A stretch of 64,000 nt of DNA, from contig NZ_VFOZ01000001.1 in NCBI RefSeq assembly GCF_006716425.1, positions 6,882,001-6,946,000 of the forward strand, read 5' to 3'. Positions 18,805 through 27,990 of this stretch are shown here, piece by piece. The translations under genes and the position numbers were made by a program. Each line of letters begins with the position of its first letter. Within the stretch, counting starts at the first letter, position 1. The notes beneath the pieces were generated by a model. It was not told where the DNA came from, did not search any database, and saw nothing but the letters and a program-made list of their open reading frames with translations. The stretch is from Actinoallomurus bryophytorum. Its GTDB lineage: Bacteria > Actinomycetota > Actinomycetes > Streptosporangiales > Streptosporangiaceae.

Positions 18805-21159
18805 TCACCTTTCACCGTGCGGCCACGTCCACCCGGAGATCTCCGGGTCGTCCTCACCGTGCTCGCGTGTGTGGGCGCGGGCGCGCAGCCGGGCGTCGGC
18901 CATCCGCTGGCGCACGCCGGCGGCGCGCGATCCGAGGCCGGGGACCCGGTCGATGACGTCCATCACGAGGTGGAACCGGTCGAGGTCGTTGAGCATGACC
19001 ATGTCGAACGGTGTGGTGGTGGTGCCTTCTTCTTTGTAGCCGCGGACGTGGATGTTGTGGTGGCCGTTCCGGCGGTAGGTGAGCCGATGGATGAGGTACG
19101 GGTAGCCGTGGAAGGCGAAGATGACCGGGCGGTCGGTGGTGAACAGGGCGTCGAACTCGGCGTCGGGCAGCCCGTGGGGGTGTTCGGTGTCGGGTTGGAG
19201 CCGCATCAGGTCGACGACGTTGATGACACGGACGCGAAGGTCGGGGAAGTGGCGGCGGAGCAGGTCGGCGGCGGCGAGGGTCTCCAGGGTGGTGATGTCA
19301 CCGGCGCAGGCGAGGACGACGTCGGGTTCGGTGCCGTCGTCGGTGCTCGCCCAGTCCCAGATGCCGATGCCGCGCGTGCAGTGCGGTACGGCTTCGTCCA
19401 TCGAAAGCCAGTCGAGCGCGGGCTGCTTGCCGGCGACGATGACGTTGACGTAGTCGCGGGAGCGCAGGCAGTGGTCGGCGACGGACAGGAGGGTGTTGGC
19501 GTCCGGGGGAAGGTAGACCCGTACGATCTCGGGCTTCTTGTTCATCACGACGTCGAGGAAGCCGGGGTCCTGGTGGGTGAAGCCGTTGTGGTCCTGCCGC
19601 CACACGTGCGAGGACAGCAGGTAGTTCAGCGACGCGACCGGCCGCCGCCACGGGATCTTGCGGGTGGTCTCCAGCCACTTGGCGTGCTGGTTGAACATCG
19701 CGTCGACGATGTGGATGAACGCCTCGTAGCTGTTGAACAGGCCGTGCCGCCCGGTCAGCAGGTAGCCCTCCAGCCAGCCCTGGCACAGGTGCTCGCTCAG
19801 CACCTCCATGACGTGGCCGTGCGGGCCGAGGTGGTCGTCGGTGGCCAGGGTCTCGGCCTGCCAGGCCCGGTCGGTGGCCTCGAACACGGCCGACAGGCGG
19901 TTCGAGGCGGTCTCGTCCGGGCCGGTGATGCGGAAGGAGTCCGGGTTGGCGGCGATGACGTCGCGCAGGTACGCGCCGAGCACCCGGGTCGGCTCGGTGG
20001 AGGTGGTGCCGGGCGCGTCGACCTCGACGGCGTACGTGCGGAAGCCGGGCAGTTCCAGGTCGCGTAGGAGCAGGCCGCCGTTGGCGTGCGGGTTGGCGCT
20101 CATCCGCCGGTCCCCGGCCGGCGGGGTGGCGAGTACGCCGGTGCGCGGCCGCCCGTCGGTGTCGAAGAGTTCCTCCGGCCGGTAGGACGCCAGCCATGCC
20201 TCCAGCTGCGCGAGGTGCGCCGGGTTCTCCCGTACGCCCGCGAGGGGGACCTGGTGGGCGCGCCAGGTGCCTTCGACCGGGAGGCCGTCGACCTCTTTCG
20301 GGCCGGTCCAGCCCTTGGGCGTGCGCAGGACGATCATCGGCCAGCGCGGCCGCCCGGTGGCTCCGGCGTGCCGGGCCTGCCGGCGGATCTCGGAGATCTC
20401 CTCGATCGCCTCGTCCAGTGCGGCGGCCATCAACCCGTGCATCTTCGCAGGGTCGTCGCCGCTGACGAGGATCGGCCGGTGCCCGTACCCCTCCAGCAGC
20501 GCGACCAGCTCCTCCTCCGGGATCCGTGCGAGCACGGCGGGATTGGCGATCTTGTAGCCGTTCAGATGCAGGATCGGGAGCACCGCGCCGTCGCCAACGG
20601 GGTCGATGAACTTGGTGGAGTGCCAGCTCGTGGCCAGCGGCCCGGTCTCGGCCTCGCCGTCGCCGACGACGCAGGCCACGATCAGGTCCGGGTTGTCGAA
20701 GGCGGCGCCGTAGGCGTGCGCGAGGGAGTAACCCAGCTCGCCGCCCTCGTGGATCGAACCGGGAGTCTCGGGCGCGACGTGGCTCGGGATCCCGCCGGGA
20801 TAGGAGAACTGCCGGAACAACCGCTCCATCCCGGCCGCGTCCTGGGACACGTGCGGATAGACCTCGCTGTAGGTGCCCTCCAGCCAGGCGTTGGCGACCG
20901 CCGCCGGGCCGCCGTGCCCCGGTCCCAGTACGTAGATCATGTCCAGGTCGTGCGCCGCGATGACCCGGTTGAGGTGCGCGTAGCAGAAGTTCAGCCCCGG
21001 GGAGGTCCCCCAGTGCCCGAGCAGCCGCGGCTTGATGTCCTCGCGGTCCAGCGGCCGTCGCAGAAGCGGGTTGGCGCGCAGGTAGATCTGGCCCGCGGAC
21101 AGATAGTTGGCCGCACGCCACCAGGCGTCGATCGCACCGAGTTCGTCATCGGTCAGCAT
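18805..21159 (-). CDS. xfp: Xylulose-5-phosphate/fructose-6-phosphate phosphoketolase
   Basis: A 784-aa thiamine-diphosphate enzyme that cleaves xylulose 5-P (and often fructose 6-P) with phosphate to acetyl phosphate. Hallmarks are [17 protein letters not shown] and [11 protein letters not shown] near the N-terminus, [32 protein letters not shown] (ThDP/Mg site), [11 protein letters not shown], and [19 protein letters not shown]. Length is normal for the family. ATG 21159 has a GAGGGAC ribosome site; the frame stays open 1.3 kb upstream but only antisense to the nitroreductase gene. Two DosR-like sites lie in the upstream divergent region. Confidence 0.95.
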   Translation of the reverse strand: MLTDDELGAIDAWWRAANYLSAGQIYLRANPLLRRPLDREDIKPRLLGHWGTSPGLNFCYAHLNRVIAAHDLDMIYVLGPGHGGPAAVANAWLEGTYSEVYPHVSQDAAGMERLFRQFSYPGGIPSHVAPETPGSIHEGGELGYSLAHAYGAAFDNPDLIVACVVGDGEAETGPLATSWHSTKFIDPVGDGAVLPILHLNGYKIANPAVLARIPEEELVALLEGYGHRPILVSGDDPAKMHGLMAAALDEAIEEISEIRRQARHAGATGRPRWPMIVLRTPKGWTGPKEVDGLPVEGTWRAHQVPLAGVRENPAHLAQLEAWLASYRPEELFDTDGRPRTGVLATPPAGDRRMSANPHANGGLLLRDLELPGFRTYAVEVDAPGTTSTEPTRVLGAYLRDVIAANPDSFRITGPDETASNRLSAVFEATDRAWQAETLATDDHLGPHGHVMEVLSEHLCQGWLEGYLLTGRHGLFNSYEAFIHIVDAMFNQHAKWLETTRKIPWRRPVASLNYLLSSHVWRQDHNGFTHQDPGFLDVVMNKKPEIVRVYLPPDANTLLSVADHCLRSRDYVNVIVAGKQPALDWLSMDEAVPHCTRGIGIWDWASTDDGTEPDVVLACAGDITTLETLAAADLLRRHFPDLRVRVINVVDLMRLQPDTEHPHGLPDAEFDALFTTDRPVIFAFHGYPYLIHRLTYRRNGHHNIHVRGYKEEGTTTTPFDMVMLNDLDRFHLVMDVIDRVPGLGSRAAGVRQRMADARLRARAHTREHGEDDPEISGWTWPHGER

Positions 21160-21256
21160 GACACGTCCCTCACTGGCTTCAGCCGGCTGCATACCCCACA
21201 GGACACGATGAACCGCGTCCGCGCCCAAGCACACCATCCGGCGAGGAAAGTGTGGA

Positions 21257-21270
21257 GGGACCAAGGTCCT
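21257..21270. promoter_or_regulatory. DosR-box-like site 1
   Basis: GGGACCAAGGTCCT: GGACC and GGTCC arms flank a 2-bp AA centre, the geometry of the mycobacterial DosR box (GGGACT-WW-AGTCCC). It lies 98 bp upstream of the phosphoketolase start and between it and the divergent Acg-like gene. Confidence 0.6.
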
Positions 21271-21327
21271 TTCACCGAGGTGCCCTACGCCACGCGAACC
21301 ACGCGATCTCGCCCAGAGGTCTGAACG

Positions 21328-21341
21328 GGGCCGAAGGTCCC
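21328..21341. promoter_or_regulatory. DosR-box-like site 2
   Basis: GGGCCGAAGGTCCC: right half-site perfect and AA centre, 12 of 14 positions matching GGGACC-AA-GGTCCC. It is 125 bp upstream of the Acg-like gene start. Mycobacterial DosR promoters often carry paired boxes like these two. Confidence 0.55.
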
Positions 21342-21361
21342 GTGCTCCCGGGCCGCTCGGC

Positions 21362-21387
21362 ACTCTCTCCCTGAGTCCGGAGAGAGT
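21362..21387. promoter_or_regulatory. Perfect 9-bp inverted repeat upstream of the Acg-like gene
   Basis: ACTCTCTCC (21362-21370) and GGAGAGAGT (21379-21387) flank an 8-nt spacer. It could be a leader hairpin or a second operator. The rest of the 21160-21465 intergenic region holds only the two DosR-like sites, with no gene. Confidence 0.45.
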
Positions 21388-21465
21388 CATGGTGGACAGG
21401 GAAGGCCGTGACGCGGTTCCCAGGACCTGGATAGGTGATCGCGTCTCGGCGAGGAAGGGCGGGTC

Positions 21466-22458
21466 ATGAACGTCGCAGGCAGTACGGAGGAAGAGAAGGC
21501 GGCGCGCCTTCTCCTCGACGCGGTGGTCTGGGCGCCGTCCGTACACAACACGCAGCCGTGGTGGTTCGGTACGCATGGCTCGACGGTCACCGTGCACGCT
21601 GACACGGACCGCCGCCTGGAGATCGCCGACCCAGACGGCCGGGAGATGTTGATCAGTTGCGGGGCGGCGCTGTACACCCTTCGCCTCGCCGTCCGTCATC
21701 TCGGCCGCCATCCGCACGTTCAGTTGTCGTCCGACCCTGACCGGCCGGGGCTGATCGCCGATGTGGCCATCGGGCGGCCCGGCCAGCCCACCGGTGAGGA
21801 AGAGCGGATGTACGACCAGATCCGGCGGCGGCGCACTCACCGGGGTGGCTTCCGTCCCGAAGGCCTGCCGGCCGGACTGCTTGAGTCGTTGAAGGCTCAG
21901 GCCCATGACGAGGCCGTGATGCTCCGTGTGGTCGCCGATCCACGCGCGCGGATCGCGCTCGCCGCCCTGACGGAGGTCGGCGAGCAGACGCACCGGCAGA
22001 ACCCGGCCTATCTCGCGGAGATGGCACGCTGGGCGCCGCGTCCCGGAAGTGACCGGGCCGATGGCGTACATGCGGATACCTATCCCCGGGACCCGGAGCA
22101 CACCGACCCGTACTTCGCGGAGCGTGACTTCGCACGGGGACAGGGCTGGGGGCTGCTCGGCGATGATCAACAAGATGCCACCGGAGTCGTCGCCCTGCTC
22201 ACGACCGCTGCCGACGGGCGTGGCGACTGGCTGCGAGCCGGCCAGGCGTTGCAGCGGATCCTGCTGCGCGCCGCCGACAATGACGTGTCGGCCGCGTTCC
22301 ATACCCAGGCGCTTGAGGTTCCGGAACTGCGGGAGTTCATCCGCAGACGGCACTGCGACGACGCGTACCCCCAGATGATCGTGCGGCTGGGCTTCGCCGA
22401 CAGCGAGATCCCGGGCGTACGCCGGTCGCCGGCCGACCTGAGCAGGCCAGAACCGTGA
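21466..22458 (+). CDS. Acg-family nitroreductase-like FMN protein
   Basis: A 330-aa protein with two half-nitroreductase domains, as in mycobacterial Acg (Rv2032). The first carries [15 protein letters not shown], the usual flavin-site opening. The second ends in a [12 protein letters not shown] segment. Acg proteins bind FMN but may sequester rather than use it, and in mycobacteria they belong to the DosR dormancy regulon. The ribosome site GAGGAAGGGCGG precedes ATG 21466. The universal stress protein gene follows at once, probably in the same transcript. Confidence 0.85.
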   Translation: MNVAGSTEEEKAARLLLDAVVWAPSVHNTQPWWFGTHGSTVTVHADTDRRLEIADPDGREMLISCGAALYTLRLAVRHLGRHPHVQLSSDPDRPGLIADVAIGRPGQPTGEEERMYDQIRRRRTHRGGFRPEGLPAGLLESLKAQAHDEAVMLRVVADPRARIALAALTEVGEQTHRQNPAYLAEMARWAPRPGSDRADGVHADTYPRDPEHTDPYFAERDFARGQGWGLLGDDQQDATGVVALLTTAADGRGDWLRAGQALQRILLRAADNDVSAAFHTQALEVPELREFIRRRHCDDAYPQMIVRLGFADSEIPGVRRSPADLSRPEP

Positions 22459-22472
22459 CACGGGAGAGCCGG

Positions 22473-23216
22473 ATGAAGCCGCACGACGAGCGTTCCGAGT
22501 GCGGTTCGGGCGGCATCTCGTCCACGCCCCGCCCGATCATCGTGGAGGTCGACGGTACGGCCTCAGGCCAGGGTGCCATCGCCTGGGCGTACAGGGAGGC
22601 AGGTCGCCGCGGCGCACGAGTGCGCGTGCTGGCGGGCCGGGACCCCGAGGTCCCCACGACCCTGGACGCCTCAATGATCGTCGTCGGTTCGGCGAGCTTC
22701 CTGGAGATGTCCGATATGGCCGACGGATCGACGGCCATGGCGATGGCCGCTCACGCGGACGTGCCGGTCGTGGTCGTCCGTCCCGGACTGCCCGACGTCG
22801 GGACAGGCTCTTCGGACGGCCGCGTCGTCGTGGGTGTGGACGGAACCGAACTGTCCGAGGCGGCCGTCGACTTCGCCTTCATCGAGGCGAGAGATCACGG
22901 TTGTGGCGTCACCCTGGTCCACGCGGTCGAGCACGAGGACGAACGGGCCGCTGCCGAGGAGATGCTCACCTCGCTGAGCGCCGGGCAGACGGACGTCCGG
23001 ACCGTCGTCACAGTCGCCGACCTGGCGAGTCGCGTGCTGATCGAGGAGTCCGCGGGAGCGCGGCTCGTCGTGGTCGGCTCACGCGGACACGGTGGTCTGG
23101 GCGGCATGCTGCTGGGCTCGGTGAGCCAGGCGGTGGTCCACCGTGCTCACTGCCCGGTGGCCGTCGTGGCTATTCGCCGGGAAGGGTACGCGACTCGTTC
23201 GCTTTCAGCTGGGTGA
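22473..23216 (+). CDS. Universal stress protein, tandem-domain type
   Basis: About 247 aa. The first UspA-like domain is shortened. The second is complete ([19 protein letters not shown] to the ATP-binding motif [19 protein letters not shown] and a CPVAVVAI strand). ATG 22473 follows GGGAG; GTG 22455, overlapping the Acg stop, is an alternative. Tandem Usp proteins are classic DosR-regulon members. Its 3' end overlaps the convergent DosR-like gene by 47 bp. Confidence 0.88.
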   Translation: MKPHDERSECGSGGISSTPRPIIVEVDGTASGQGAIAWAYREAGRRGARVRVLAGRDPEVPTTLDASMIVVGSASFLEMSDMADGSTAMAMAAHADVPVVVVRPGLPDVGTGSSDGRVVVGVDGTELSEAAVDFAFIEARDHGCGVTLVHAVEHEDERAAAEEMLTSLSAGQTDVRTVVTVADLASRVLIEESAGARLVVVGSRGHGGLGGMLLGSVSQAVVHRAHCPVAVVAIRREGYATRSLSAG

Positions 23217-23832
23217 TGAGGGTGGCGGCCTGCGTGCGCCGGTGGAGGTCGAGCTTGGTGAAGATGCTGGAGACGTAGTTCTTGACGGTTTTCTCGGCGA
23301 GGAAGAGGCGTTCGCCGATCTGGCGGTTGGTCAGGCCCCCGCCGATGAGGTCGAGGATCTTGCGTTCTTGTTCGGTGAGGGCGGCGAGCGGGTCCTTCCG
23401 GGGACGCTCGCGGAGCCGCTGCAAGATCTGCGCGGTGCTGCTCGGGTCGAGCAGTGACCCCCCGGCCGCGACGGTTCGGACCGCGCCGACGAGGTCCGAA
23501 CCGTGGATCTGCTTGAGCACATAGCCGGATGCGCCGGCCATGACGGCGTCGACCAGTGCCTCCTCGTCGGTGAAGGAAGTGAGCATCAGGCAGGCGAGCT
23601 CGGGCATGCGGGAGCGGAGCTCGCGGCACACGGTGATCCCGTCACCGTCGGGGAGGCGTACGTCCAGCACGGCGACGTCGGGTCGGAGCGCGGGTACGCG
23701 GGCGACGGCCTGGGCTGCCGTGCCGGCCTCGCCGATGACCTCGATGTCGGGTTCGGCCTCGAGCAGGGCGGCGACCCCACGGCGTACGACCTCGTGGTCA
23801 TCGAGGAGGAAGACCTTGATGGGGGTGGTCAT
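23170..23832 (-). CDS. DosR/DevR-like response regulator
   Basis: A 220-aa NarL-family regulator that closely matches mycobacterial DosR by eye. Shared stretches are [37 protein letters not shown] (phospho-acceptor Asp57), AGASGYVLK (Lys107) and the C-terminal HTH with [22 protein letters not shown]. DosR activates hypoxia/NO-induced dormancy genes after phosphorylation by DosS/DosT. The cognate kinase is divergently encoded at 23977. ATG 23832 is chosen; an in-frame GTG two codons upstream is possible. It overlaps the convergent Usp gene, so the two transcripts would be antisense at their 3' ends. Confidence 0.93.
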   Translation of the reverse strand: MTTPIKVFLLDDHEVVRRGVAALLEAEPDIEVIGEAGTAAQAVARVPALRPDVAVLDVRLPDGDGITVCRELRSRMPELACLMLTSFTDEEALVDAVMAGASGYVLKQIHGSDLVGAVRTVAAGGSLLDPSSTAQILQRLRERPRKDPLAALTEQERKILDLIGGGLTNRQIGERLFLAEKTVKNYVSSIFTKLDLHRRTQAATLITQLKANESRTLPGE

Positions 23833-23890
23833 GGCCACGACGGTACCCAGACCGCCATCACCTCCGATAGGGCTCCTCGTAGCCGGCTCC

Positions 23891-23908
23891 GGACCGACCT
23901 CTCGGTCC
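23891..23908. promoter_or_regulatory. Palindrome between the DosR-like and DosS-like genes
   Basis: GGACCGA-CCTC-TCGGTCC, perfect 7-bp arms, in the 144-bp divergent promoter region. The GGACC/GGTCC ends recall the DosR box but the spacing is 8 bp rather than 2. It is therefore better called an unassigned operator candidate. Confidence 0.4.
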
Positions 23909-23976
23909 GCGGGCGTGCCATTACGGGTGAGTTGGACAATGATTGAGGTCTCCGAACGCCCGAGAGGACCAGCTCC

Positions 23977-25701
23977 GTGCCCCCTGAGAATCCACCGGGC
24001 GATGACCGCGCTCGCCCGGTGCTGCCGCAGCTGCAACTCGATGACCTGCTCGCCGAATTGCAGAGCCGGCTCGCGACGGTGCTGACCACGCGCGACCGGG
24101 TGCGCGCGCTGCTCGAGGCGATCGTGTCGATCGGCGGCGACCTGGACCTGGAGACCATGCTGCGGTCGATCATCGAGGCCGCGACCAAGCTCGTCGATGC
24201 CAGGTACGGGGCGCTCGGCGTGATCGGGGAGGACGACCGGCTGACGCAGTTCATCACGGCCGGGGTGACCCAGGAGCAGATCGACGCGCTGGAGCACTGG
24301 CCGCACGGCCTGGGCATCCTCGGCCTGCTGATCAAGGACCCGCGGCCGATCCGGCTGGCCGACCTGTCCGAGCACCCGGAGTCGTACGGGTTCCCGGCGA
24401 ACCATCCGCCGATGCGGAGGTTCCTTGGTGTGCCGATCCGGGTGCGGGAGGAGGTGTTCGGCAACCTCTACCTGACCGAGAAGGCGGGCGGTGAGGAGTT
24501 CGACGACGACGATCAGAACGTCGTGAGCGCGCTCGCCACCGCCGCGGGTGTCGCGATCGAGAACGCGCGCCTCTACCAGGACGCGAGACGCCGCGAACGC
24601 TGGCTGGAGGCCAACGCGGAGATCTCGACGGCGCTCCTGTCCGGCACCGCGCCGGGGGAGGTGCTCGATCTCGTGGTACGGCGGGCACGGGAGATGTGTG
24701 ACGCCGACCTCGCGACTGTCGCGCTGGCGGACGACGCTTCGGAGGAACTGGACGTCCGGGTCGCCGACGGCCGATACTCCGAGGTGCTCCAGCGCGTTCG
24801 AGTGCCGTTCGATGAGGCGCTCGCCGGGGAGGTCTACCGCACGGGGGCGTCACGGGCGCTGGTGGACGCCGAGGAAGAGGCACGTAAGTCCGGGATACCC
24901 TCGCGTGTTCCGCTGGGACCGGCTCTGCTGGTGCCGCTCGGTGTGGGTACGTCCGCCCGTGGGGTTCTGACCGTCGCGAACATATCGGGCCATCCGGCGT
25001 TCGGCGACCACGTACAGCGGCTGCTGGAGACGTTCGCCGCGCAGGCGGCGGTCGCACTGGAGCTGGCCGAACGCCGTCGGGACGCGGAGCGGCTGGTCGT
25101 CCTGGAGGACCGGGACCGGATCGCCAAGGACCTGCACGACACCGTCATCCAGCGGCTTTTCGCGATCGCCATGACGCTGATGAGCGCCATGAAGATCACC
25201 CAGAAGCGTGACGTCGCGGTCCGGGTCCAGCGCGCTGTCGACGACCTCGACGACACGATCCGGCAGGTCCGCTCGACCGTCTTCGCGCTGCAGGCGACAG
25301 GGGAGGATGAGCCGACGCTGCGGTCACGGCTGTTCGGCGTCATCGACGGTGTCACGGAGAGTCTGGGTTTCGCGCCCGCGATGCGGCTGGACGGGCTGCT
25401 GGACACGGTCGTCGACGAGGCCACGGGCGAGCATCTGCTCGCCGTCCTGCGGGAGGCGCTGTCGAACGCCGCACGCCATGCCCGCGCCACACGCGTCGAC
25501 GTGAGTGTCGTCGCAGGCGCGGATCTGCTGCTGCGCGTCGCCGATGACGGCGTCGGCGTTCCCGAGACGGGACGACGCAGCGGCCTGGCCAACATGGCCT
25601 CCCGGGCCAAGAGCCTGGGCGGCGTATTCGACATGCGGCCTGGTGAGAACGGCGGGACGGTCCTCGAATGGCGAGTGCCCCTCAACTCGGATGGGAAGTA
25701 A
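23977..25701 (+). CDS. DosS/DosT-like two-GAF sensor histidine kinase
   Basis: 574 aa, almost the length of mycobacterial DosS. Order: GAF-A (about 60-200), GAF-B (about 215-370), HisKA_3 ([19 protein letters not shown], His387) and HATPase_c (N-box [21 protein letters not shown]). GAF-A keeps [34 protein letters not shown] and FGNLYLTEK, stretches shared with DosS/DosT. His143 in NHPPM falls where the proximal haem ligand of DosS lies, so haem-based O2/NO/CO or redox sensing is likely. GTG 23977 has GAGAGGA upstream. It would phosphorylate the divergent DosR-like regulator. Confidence 0.93.
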   Translation: MPPENPPGDDRARPVLPQLQLDDLLAELQSRLATVLTTRDRVRALLEAIVSIGGDLDLETMLRSIIEAATKLVDARYGALGVIGEDDRLTQFITAGVTQEQIDALEHWPHGLGILGLLIKDPRPIRLADLSEHPESYGFPANHPPMRRFLGVPIRVREEVFGNLYLTEKAGGEEFDDDDQNVVSALATAAGVAIENARLYQDARRRERWLEANAEISTALLSGTAPGEVLDLVVRRAREMCDADLATVALADDASEELDVRVADGRYSEVLQRVRVPFDEALAGEVYRTGASRALVDAEEEARKSGIPSRVPLGPALLVPLGVGTSARGVLTVANISGHPAFGDHVQRLLETFAAQAAVALELAERRRDAERLVVLEDRDRIAKDLHDTVIQRLFAIAMTLMSAMKITQKRDVAVRVQRAVDDLDDTIRQVRSTVFALQATGEDEPTLRSRLFGVIDGVTESLGFAPAMRLDGLLDTVVDEATGEHLLAVLREALSNAARHARATRVDVSVVAGADLLLRVADDGVGVPETGRRSGLANMASRAKSLGGVFDMRPGENGGTVLEWRVPLNSDGK

Positions 25702-25739
25702 CGGCTCGAAAACGCCTCATCCGCTCCTCTGCCGCAGAC

Positions 25740-25753
25740 AGGACGAAGGTCCC
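25740..25753. promoter_or_regulatory. DosR-box-like site 3
   Basis: AGGACGAAGGTCCC, 12 of 14 matches to GGGACC-AA-GGTCCC, located about 100 bp upstream of the DoxX-like gene in the 152-bp gap after the kinase gene. Confidence 0.55.
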
Positions 25754-25853
25754 GCGCGCGGCGATGCTTTCGCCTCTGCGATGCCCGCACCGTGTGGCGT
25801 TGAGTAAAGGCAGCCGGAAACGCTCCGGTTGCCCGAACAAGAGGTGAGATGAA

Positions 25854-26414
25854 ATGGCAGTCGCCGAACACATGCCCCGAATCCGTCGCCGTTCTCACGA
25901 CACGGAGCAGGCGGAGTCGCGGACCGCGCCGCCCGCCGCCCGCTATGTGTGGGCGCTCGCCAGGCTCTCCCTGGGCTCCGTGTTCGCGTGGGCGTTCGTG
26001 GACAAGCTGTTCGGGCTCGGCCACGAGACCACGACCAAGCAGGCCTGGGTCCACGGCGGGCACCCGACGATGGGGTTCCTGAAGTTCTCCGCGGCCGGTC
26101 CGTTCAAAGGCTTCTACCACTCCATCGCGGGCGCCGCCTGGGCCGACTGGCTGTTCATGCTCGGCCTGGCCGCCGTCGGCACGGCGTTGCTGCTCGGCAT
26201 CGGCATGCGTTTCGCGGCCATCGCGGGCACGGCCATGCTGGTCATGATGTGGAGCGTCGTCCTGCCTCCGGAGAACCACATCTTCATGGACGACCACCTC
26301 GTCTACGCGCTGCTGATCATCGGCCTCGCGCTGATCGGTGCCGGAAACACCCTCGGCCTCGGCCGCCGGTGGGACAGGACCCGCCTGGTCCAGCGCTTTC
26401 CCATCCTGAAGTGA
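25854..26414 (+). CDS. DoxX-like integral membrane protein
   Basis: A 186-aa protein with four hydrophobic helices (about residues 31-52, 87-103, 110-132 and 143-162) and a charged N-terminus. It resembles the DoxX/DoxD-like family of small quinone-linked or redox-associated membrane proteins. AAGAGGTGAG precedes the start. A DosR-like site upstream and a strong terminator downstream make it a monocistronic candidate member of the dormancy regulon. The biochemical role is not established. Confidence 0.75.
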   Translation: MAVAEHMPRIRRRSHDTEQAESRTAPPAARYVWALARLSLGSVFAWAFVDKLFGLGHETTTKQAWVHGGHPTMGFLKFSAAGPFKGFYHSIAGAAWADWLFMLGLAAVGTALLLGIGMRFAAIAGTAMLVMMWSVVLPPENHIFMDDHLVYALLIIGLALIGAGNTLGLGRRWDRTRLVQRFPILK

Positions 26415-26428
26415 CACCGAGCAAAGAG

Positions 26429-26455
26429 AGCGCGGGCGAAAGCCCGCGCTTTCGT
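26429..26455 (+). terminator. Intrinsic terminator after the DoxX-like gene
   Basis: AGCGCGGGC-GAAA-GCCCGCGCT, a perfect 9-bp stem with a GNRA-type loop followed by TTCGT, starting 15 bp after the DoxX stop. Confidence 0.85.
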
Positions 26456-26559
26456 CTTCGCCGGGGGAGCGCCAGGCGCCCAGCGCGTTCCGGACCGGCC
26501 TGGCCGTCTCCGCTCATCAGCCAGGAAGGACCGGCGGGCAGATCTGAAGTCTCAACAGC

Positions 26560-26573
26560 GGGACCTTCGCCCA
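26560..26573. promoter_or_regulatory. DosR-box-like site 4 (weaker)
   Basis: GGGACCTTCGCCCA has a perfect left half-site and TT centre with a degenerate right half (11 of 14). It lies about 37-50 bp upstream of the PNPOx-like gene. Confidence 0.45.
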
Positions 26574-26609
26574 TTAACAACGTGGAAAGAAAAGCGACAG
26601 GCTGGACAC

Positions 26610-27065
26610 ATGAAGGCCGAAAAGGATGACCCCCGATCCATCAGCCGTGAGCAGAGCCTGGCCCTTGCGGCATCCGTACCGATCGGCCGGGTCGTGTACA
26701 CGGACCAGGCCCTGCCGGCCGTCATTCCGATGAATTTCGTCCTCGACGGCGATGAGGTCGTGATCCACATCGAATCGGGCTCGACCCTGGCCGCGGCCAT
26801 CCCCAACGCCGTGGTGGCCTTCCAGGTGGATGACTTCGACTCCGACACCACGACCGGATGGACCGTCACGATCACCGGGCAGGCCCGGCTCGTCGACGGC
26901 GGCGAGGAGCGCACCCGGCTCGCGCGGCTTCCGCTCCGTCCGTGGGTGCCCACCAAGAACGGCCGGTTCATTCGCATCCCGGCCCGGCATGTCGCGGGGC
27001 ACAGACTGGGCCCGGCGCGTACTGACACGCTGGATGAGGTGGTGGCACAGGGCCAGATGCCGTGA
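26610..27065 (+). CDS. Pyridoxamine 5'-phosphate oxidase-like flavin protein
   Basis: A 151-aa split-barrel protein of the PNPOx-like/NimA-like group (GRVVYTDQALPAVIPMNFVLDGDEV to a C-terminal IRIPARHVAGHRL). Members bind FMN or F420 and reduce varied substrates; several mycobacterial relatives are DosR-regulated. A weak DosR-like site is upstream. It converges on the response regulator at 27095 with a 29-bp gap. Confidence 0.8.
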   Translation: MKAEKDDPRSISREQSLALAASVPIGRVVYTDQALPAVIPMNFVLDGDEVVIHIESGSTLAAAIPNAVVAFQVDDFDSDTTTGWTVTITGQARLVDGGEERTRLARLPLRPWVPTKNGRFIRIPARHVAGHRLGPARTDTLDEVVAQGQMP

Positions 27066-27094
27066 TGACGCGCGACGCCGTGCCCCCAGGGACG

Positions 27095-27760
27095 TCATCC
27101 GTCAGCCGGAGTGGCCAGGCCGGACTGGAAGGCGAAGACCACGAGCTGGGCACGGTCACGGGCCTGGAGCTTGATCATGGCGTGGCTCACGTGTGTACGC
27201 GCCGTGGCGGGGCTGATGACGAGACGTTGGGCGATCTCTTCGTTGGACAGCCCCTCGGCCACGAGAGCGACGATCTCCCGCTCGCGCTCGGTGAGCTGCG
27301 CCATGTTGGGGAAGTCCGCCTTGCGGCGGGCCGGACGTGCGGCGTAGGCGCTGATCAGACGCCGCGTGACCGTCGGCGACAACAGGGCGTCGCCCTGGGC
27401 GACCACGCGTACGGCGCGGACCAGTTCCGACGGCTCGGTGTCCTTGACCAGGAACCCGCTGGCCCCGGAGCGCAGTGCCTCGTACACATACTCGTCGATG
27501 TCGAAGGTGGTCAAGATGACGACTTTGGTGCCGGCCAGGGCCGGGTCGCCGGTGATCTCCCGAAGCGCCGTGAGCCCGTCGGTCTCGGGCATACGGACGT
27601 CGAGCAGCGCTACGTCGGGACGGGTGCGGCGGACGAGCTTCACCGCGGACCTTCCGTCGCCGGCCTCGCCGACCAGTTCGATGTCGTCCTCGGATTCCAC
27701 CAGCACCCGTAGTCCGATGCGCACCAGGCTCTGATCGTCGGCTACCACTACACGTATCAT
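27095..27760 (-). CDS. Orphan NarL-family response regulator
   Basis: 221 aa. The receiver domain has DDQSLVRIGLRVL, Asp acceptor in DVALLDVRMP and Lys in GFLVKDTEP. The LuxR HTH (LTEREREIVALVAEGLSNEE) ends in VSHAMIKLQARDRAQLVVFAFQSG. About four in five residues match the regulator at 60383, which has a partner kinase; this copy has none nearby. It may be activated by that kinase or act unphosphorylated. ATG 27760 overlaps the end of the FAD-monooxygenase remnant. Confidence 0.9.
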   Translation of the reverse strand: MIRVVVADDQSLVRIGLRVLVESEDDIELVGEAGDGRSAVKLVRRTRPDVALLDVRMPETDGLTALREITGDPALAGTKVVILTTFDIDEYVYEALRSGASGFLVKDTEPSELVRAVRVVAQGDALLSPTVTRRLISAYAARPARRKADFPNMAQLTEREREIVALVAEGLSNEEIAQRLVISPATARTHVSHAMIKLQARDRAQLVVFAFQSGLATPADG

Positions 27761-27963
27761 GAGCTCAGTCTTACCGAGGTAGCCGAACCTCTGACCCGGA
27801 ATCGGTCAGTCGCCGCCGCCTGACCGGATCGGTCGCGCCGGCCGTGGCCACATACCCCGATGTGAGCTCGCGCGGGGCAGGAGGCGGCAGGGTCTGTCCG
27901 GATACGGTCGCCCGCCACAGCATGGCCCGCGATGCTCCCGCCGATGATGACTGCCGTTGCCAT
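27757..27963 (-). pseudogene. Remnant of an FAD-dependent monooxygenase (N-terminus only)
   Basis: The frame opens with MATAVIIGGSIAG, the start and FAD-binding GxGxxG-like motif of aromatic polyketide hydroxylases. Family resemblance stops after about 13 residues. The remaining 55 residues are Arg/Ser/Ala-rich and end at the neighbouring regulator's start codon. It follows the SchA/CurD-like gene by 27 bp, where whiE-like clusters can carry a hydroxylase. I read this as a deletion scar of the type II operon's last gene. A coincidental match is possible because the conserved piece is short. Confidence 0.5.
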
Positions 27964-27990
27964 GATCTCCTCGTCTCGGACCGGGAGTGA

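Noticed and set aside
18454-20067. 537-residue open frame on the plus strand
   Set aside because: Antisense to ackA and xfp, with the Val/Gly/Asp-rich composition of a GC-rich shadow frame and no recognisable domain.
21160-22461. Long N-terminal extension of the phosphoketolase frame
   Set aside because: Family length and a good ribosome site place the start at 21159; the extension is only antisense to the Acg-like gene and would erase its promoter region.
23891-23908. Palindrome considered as a fifth DosR box
   Set aside because: The GGACC and GGTCC halves are 8 bp apart instead of 2, so it is listed only as an unassigned palindrome.
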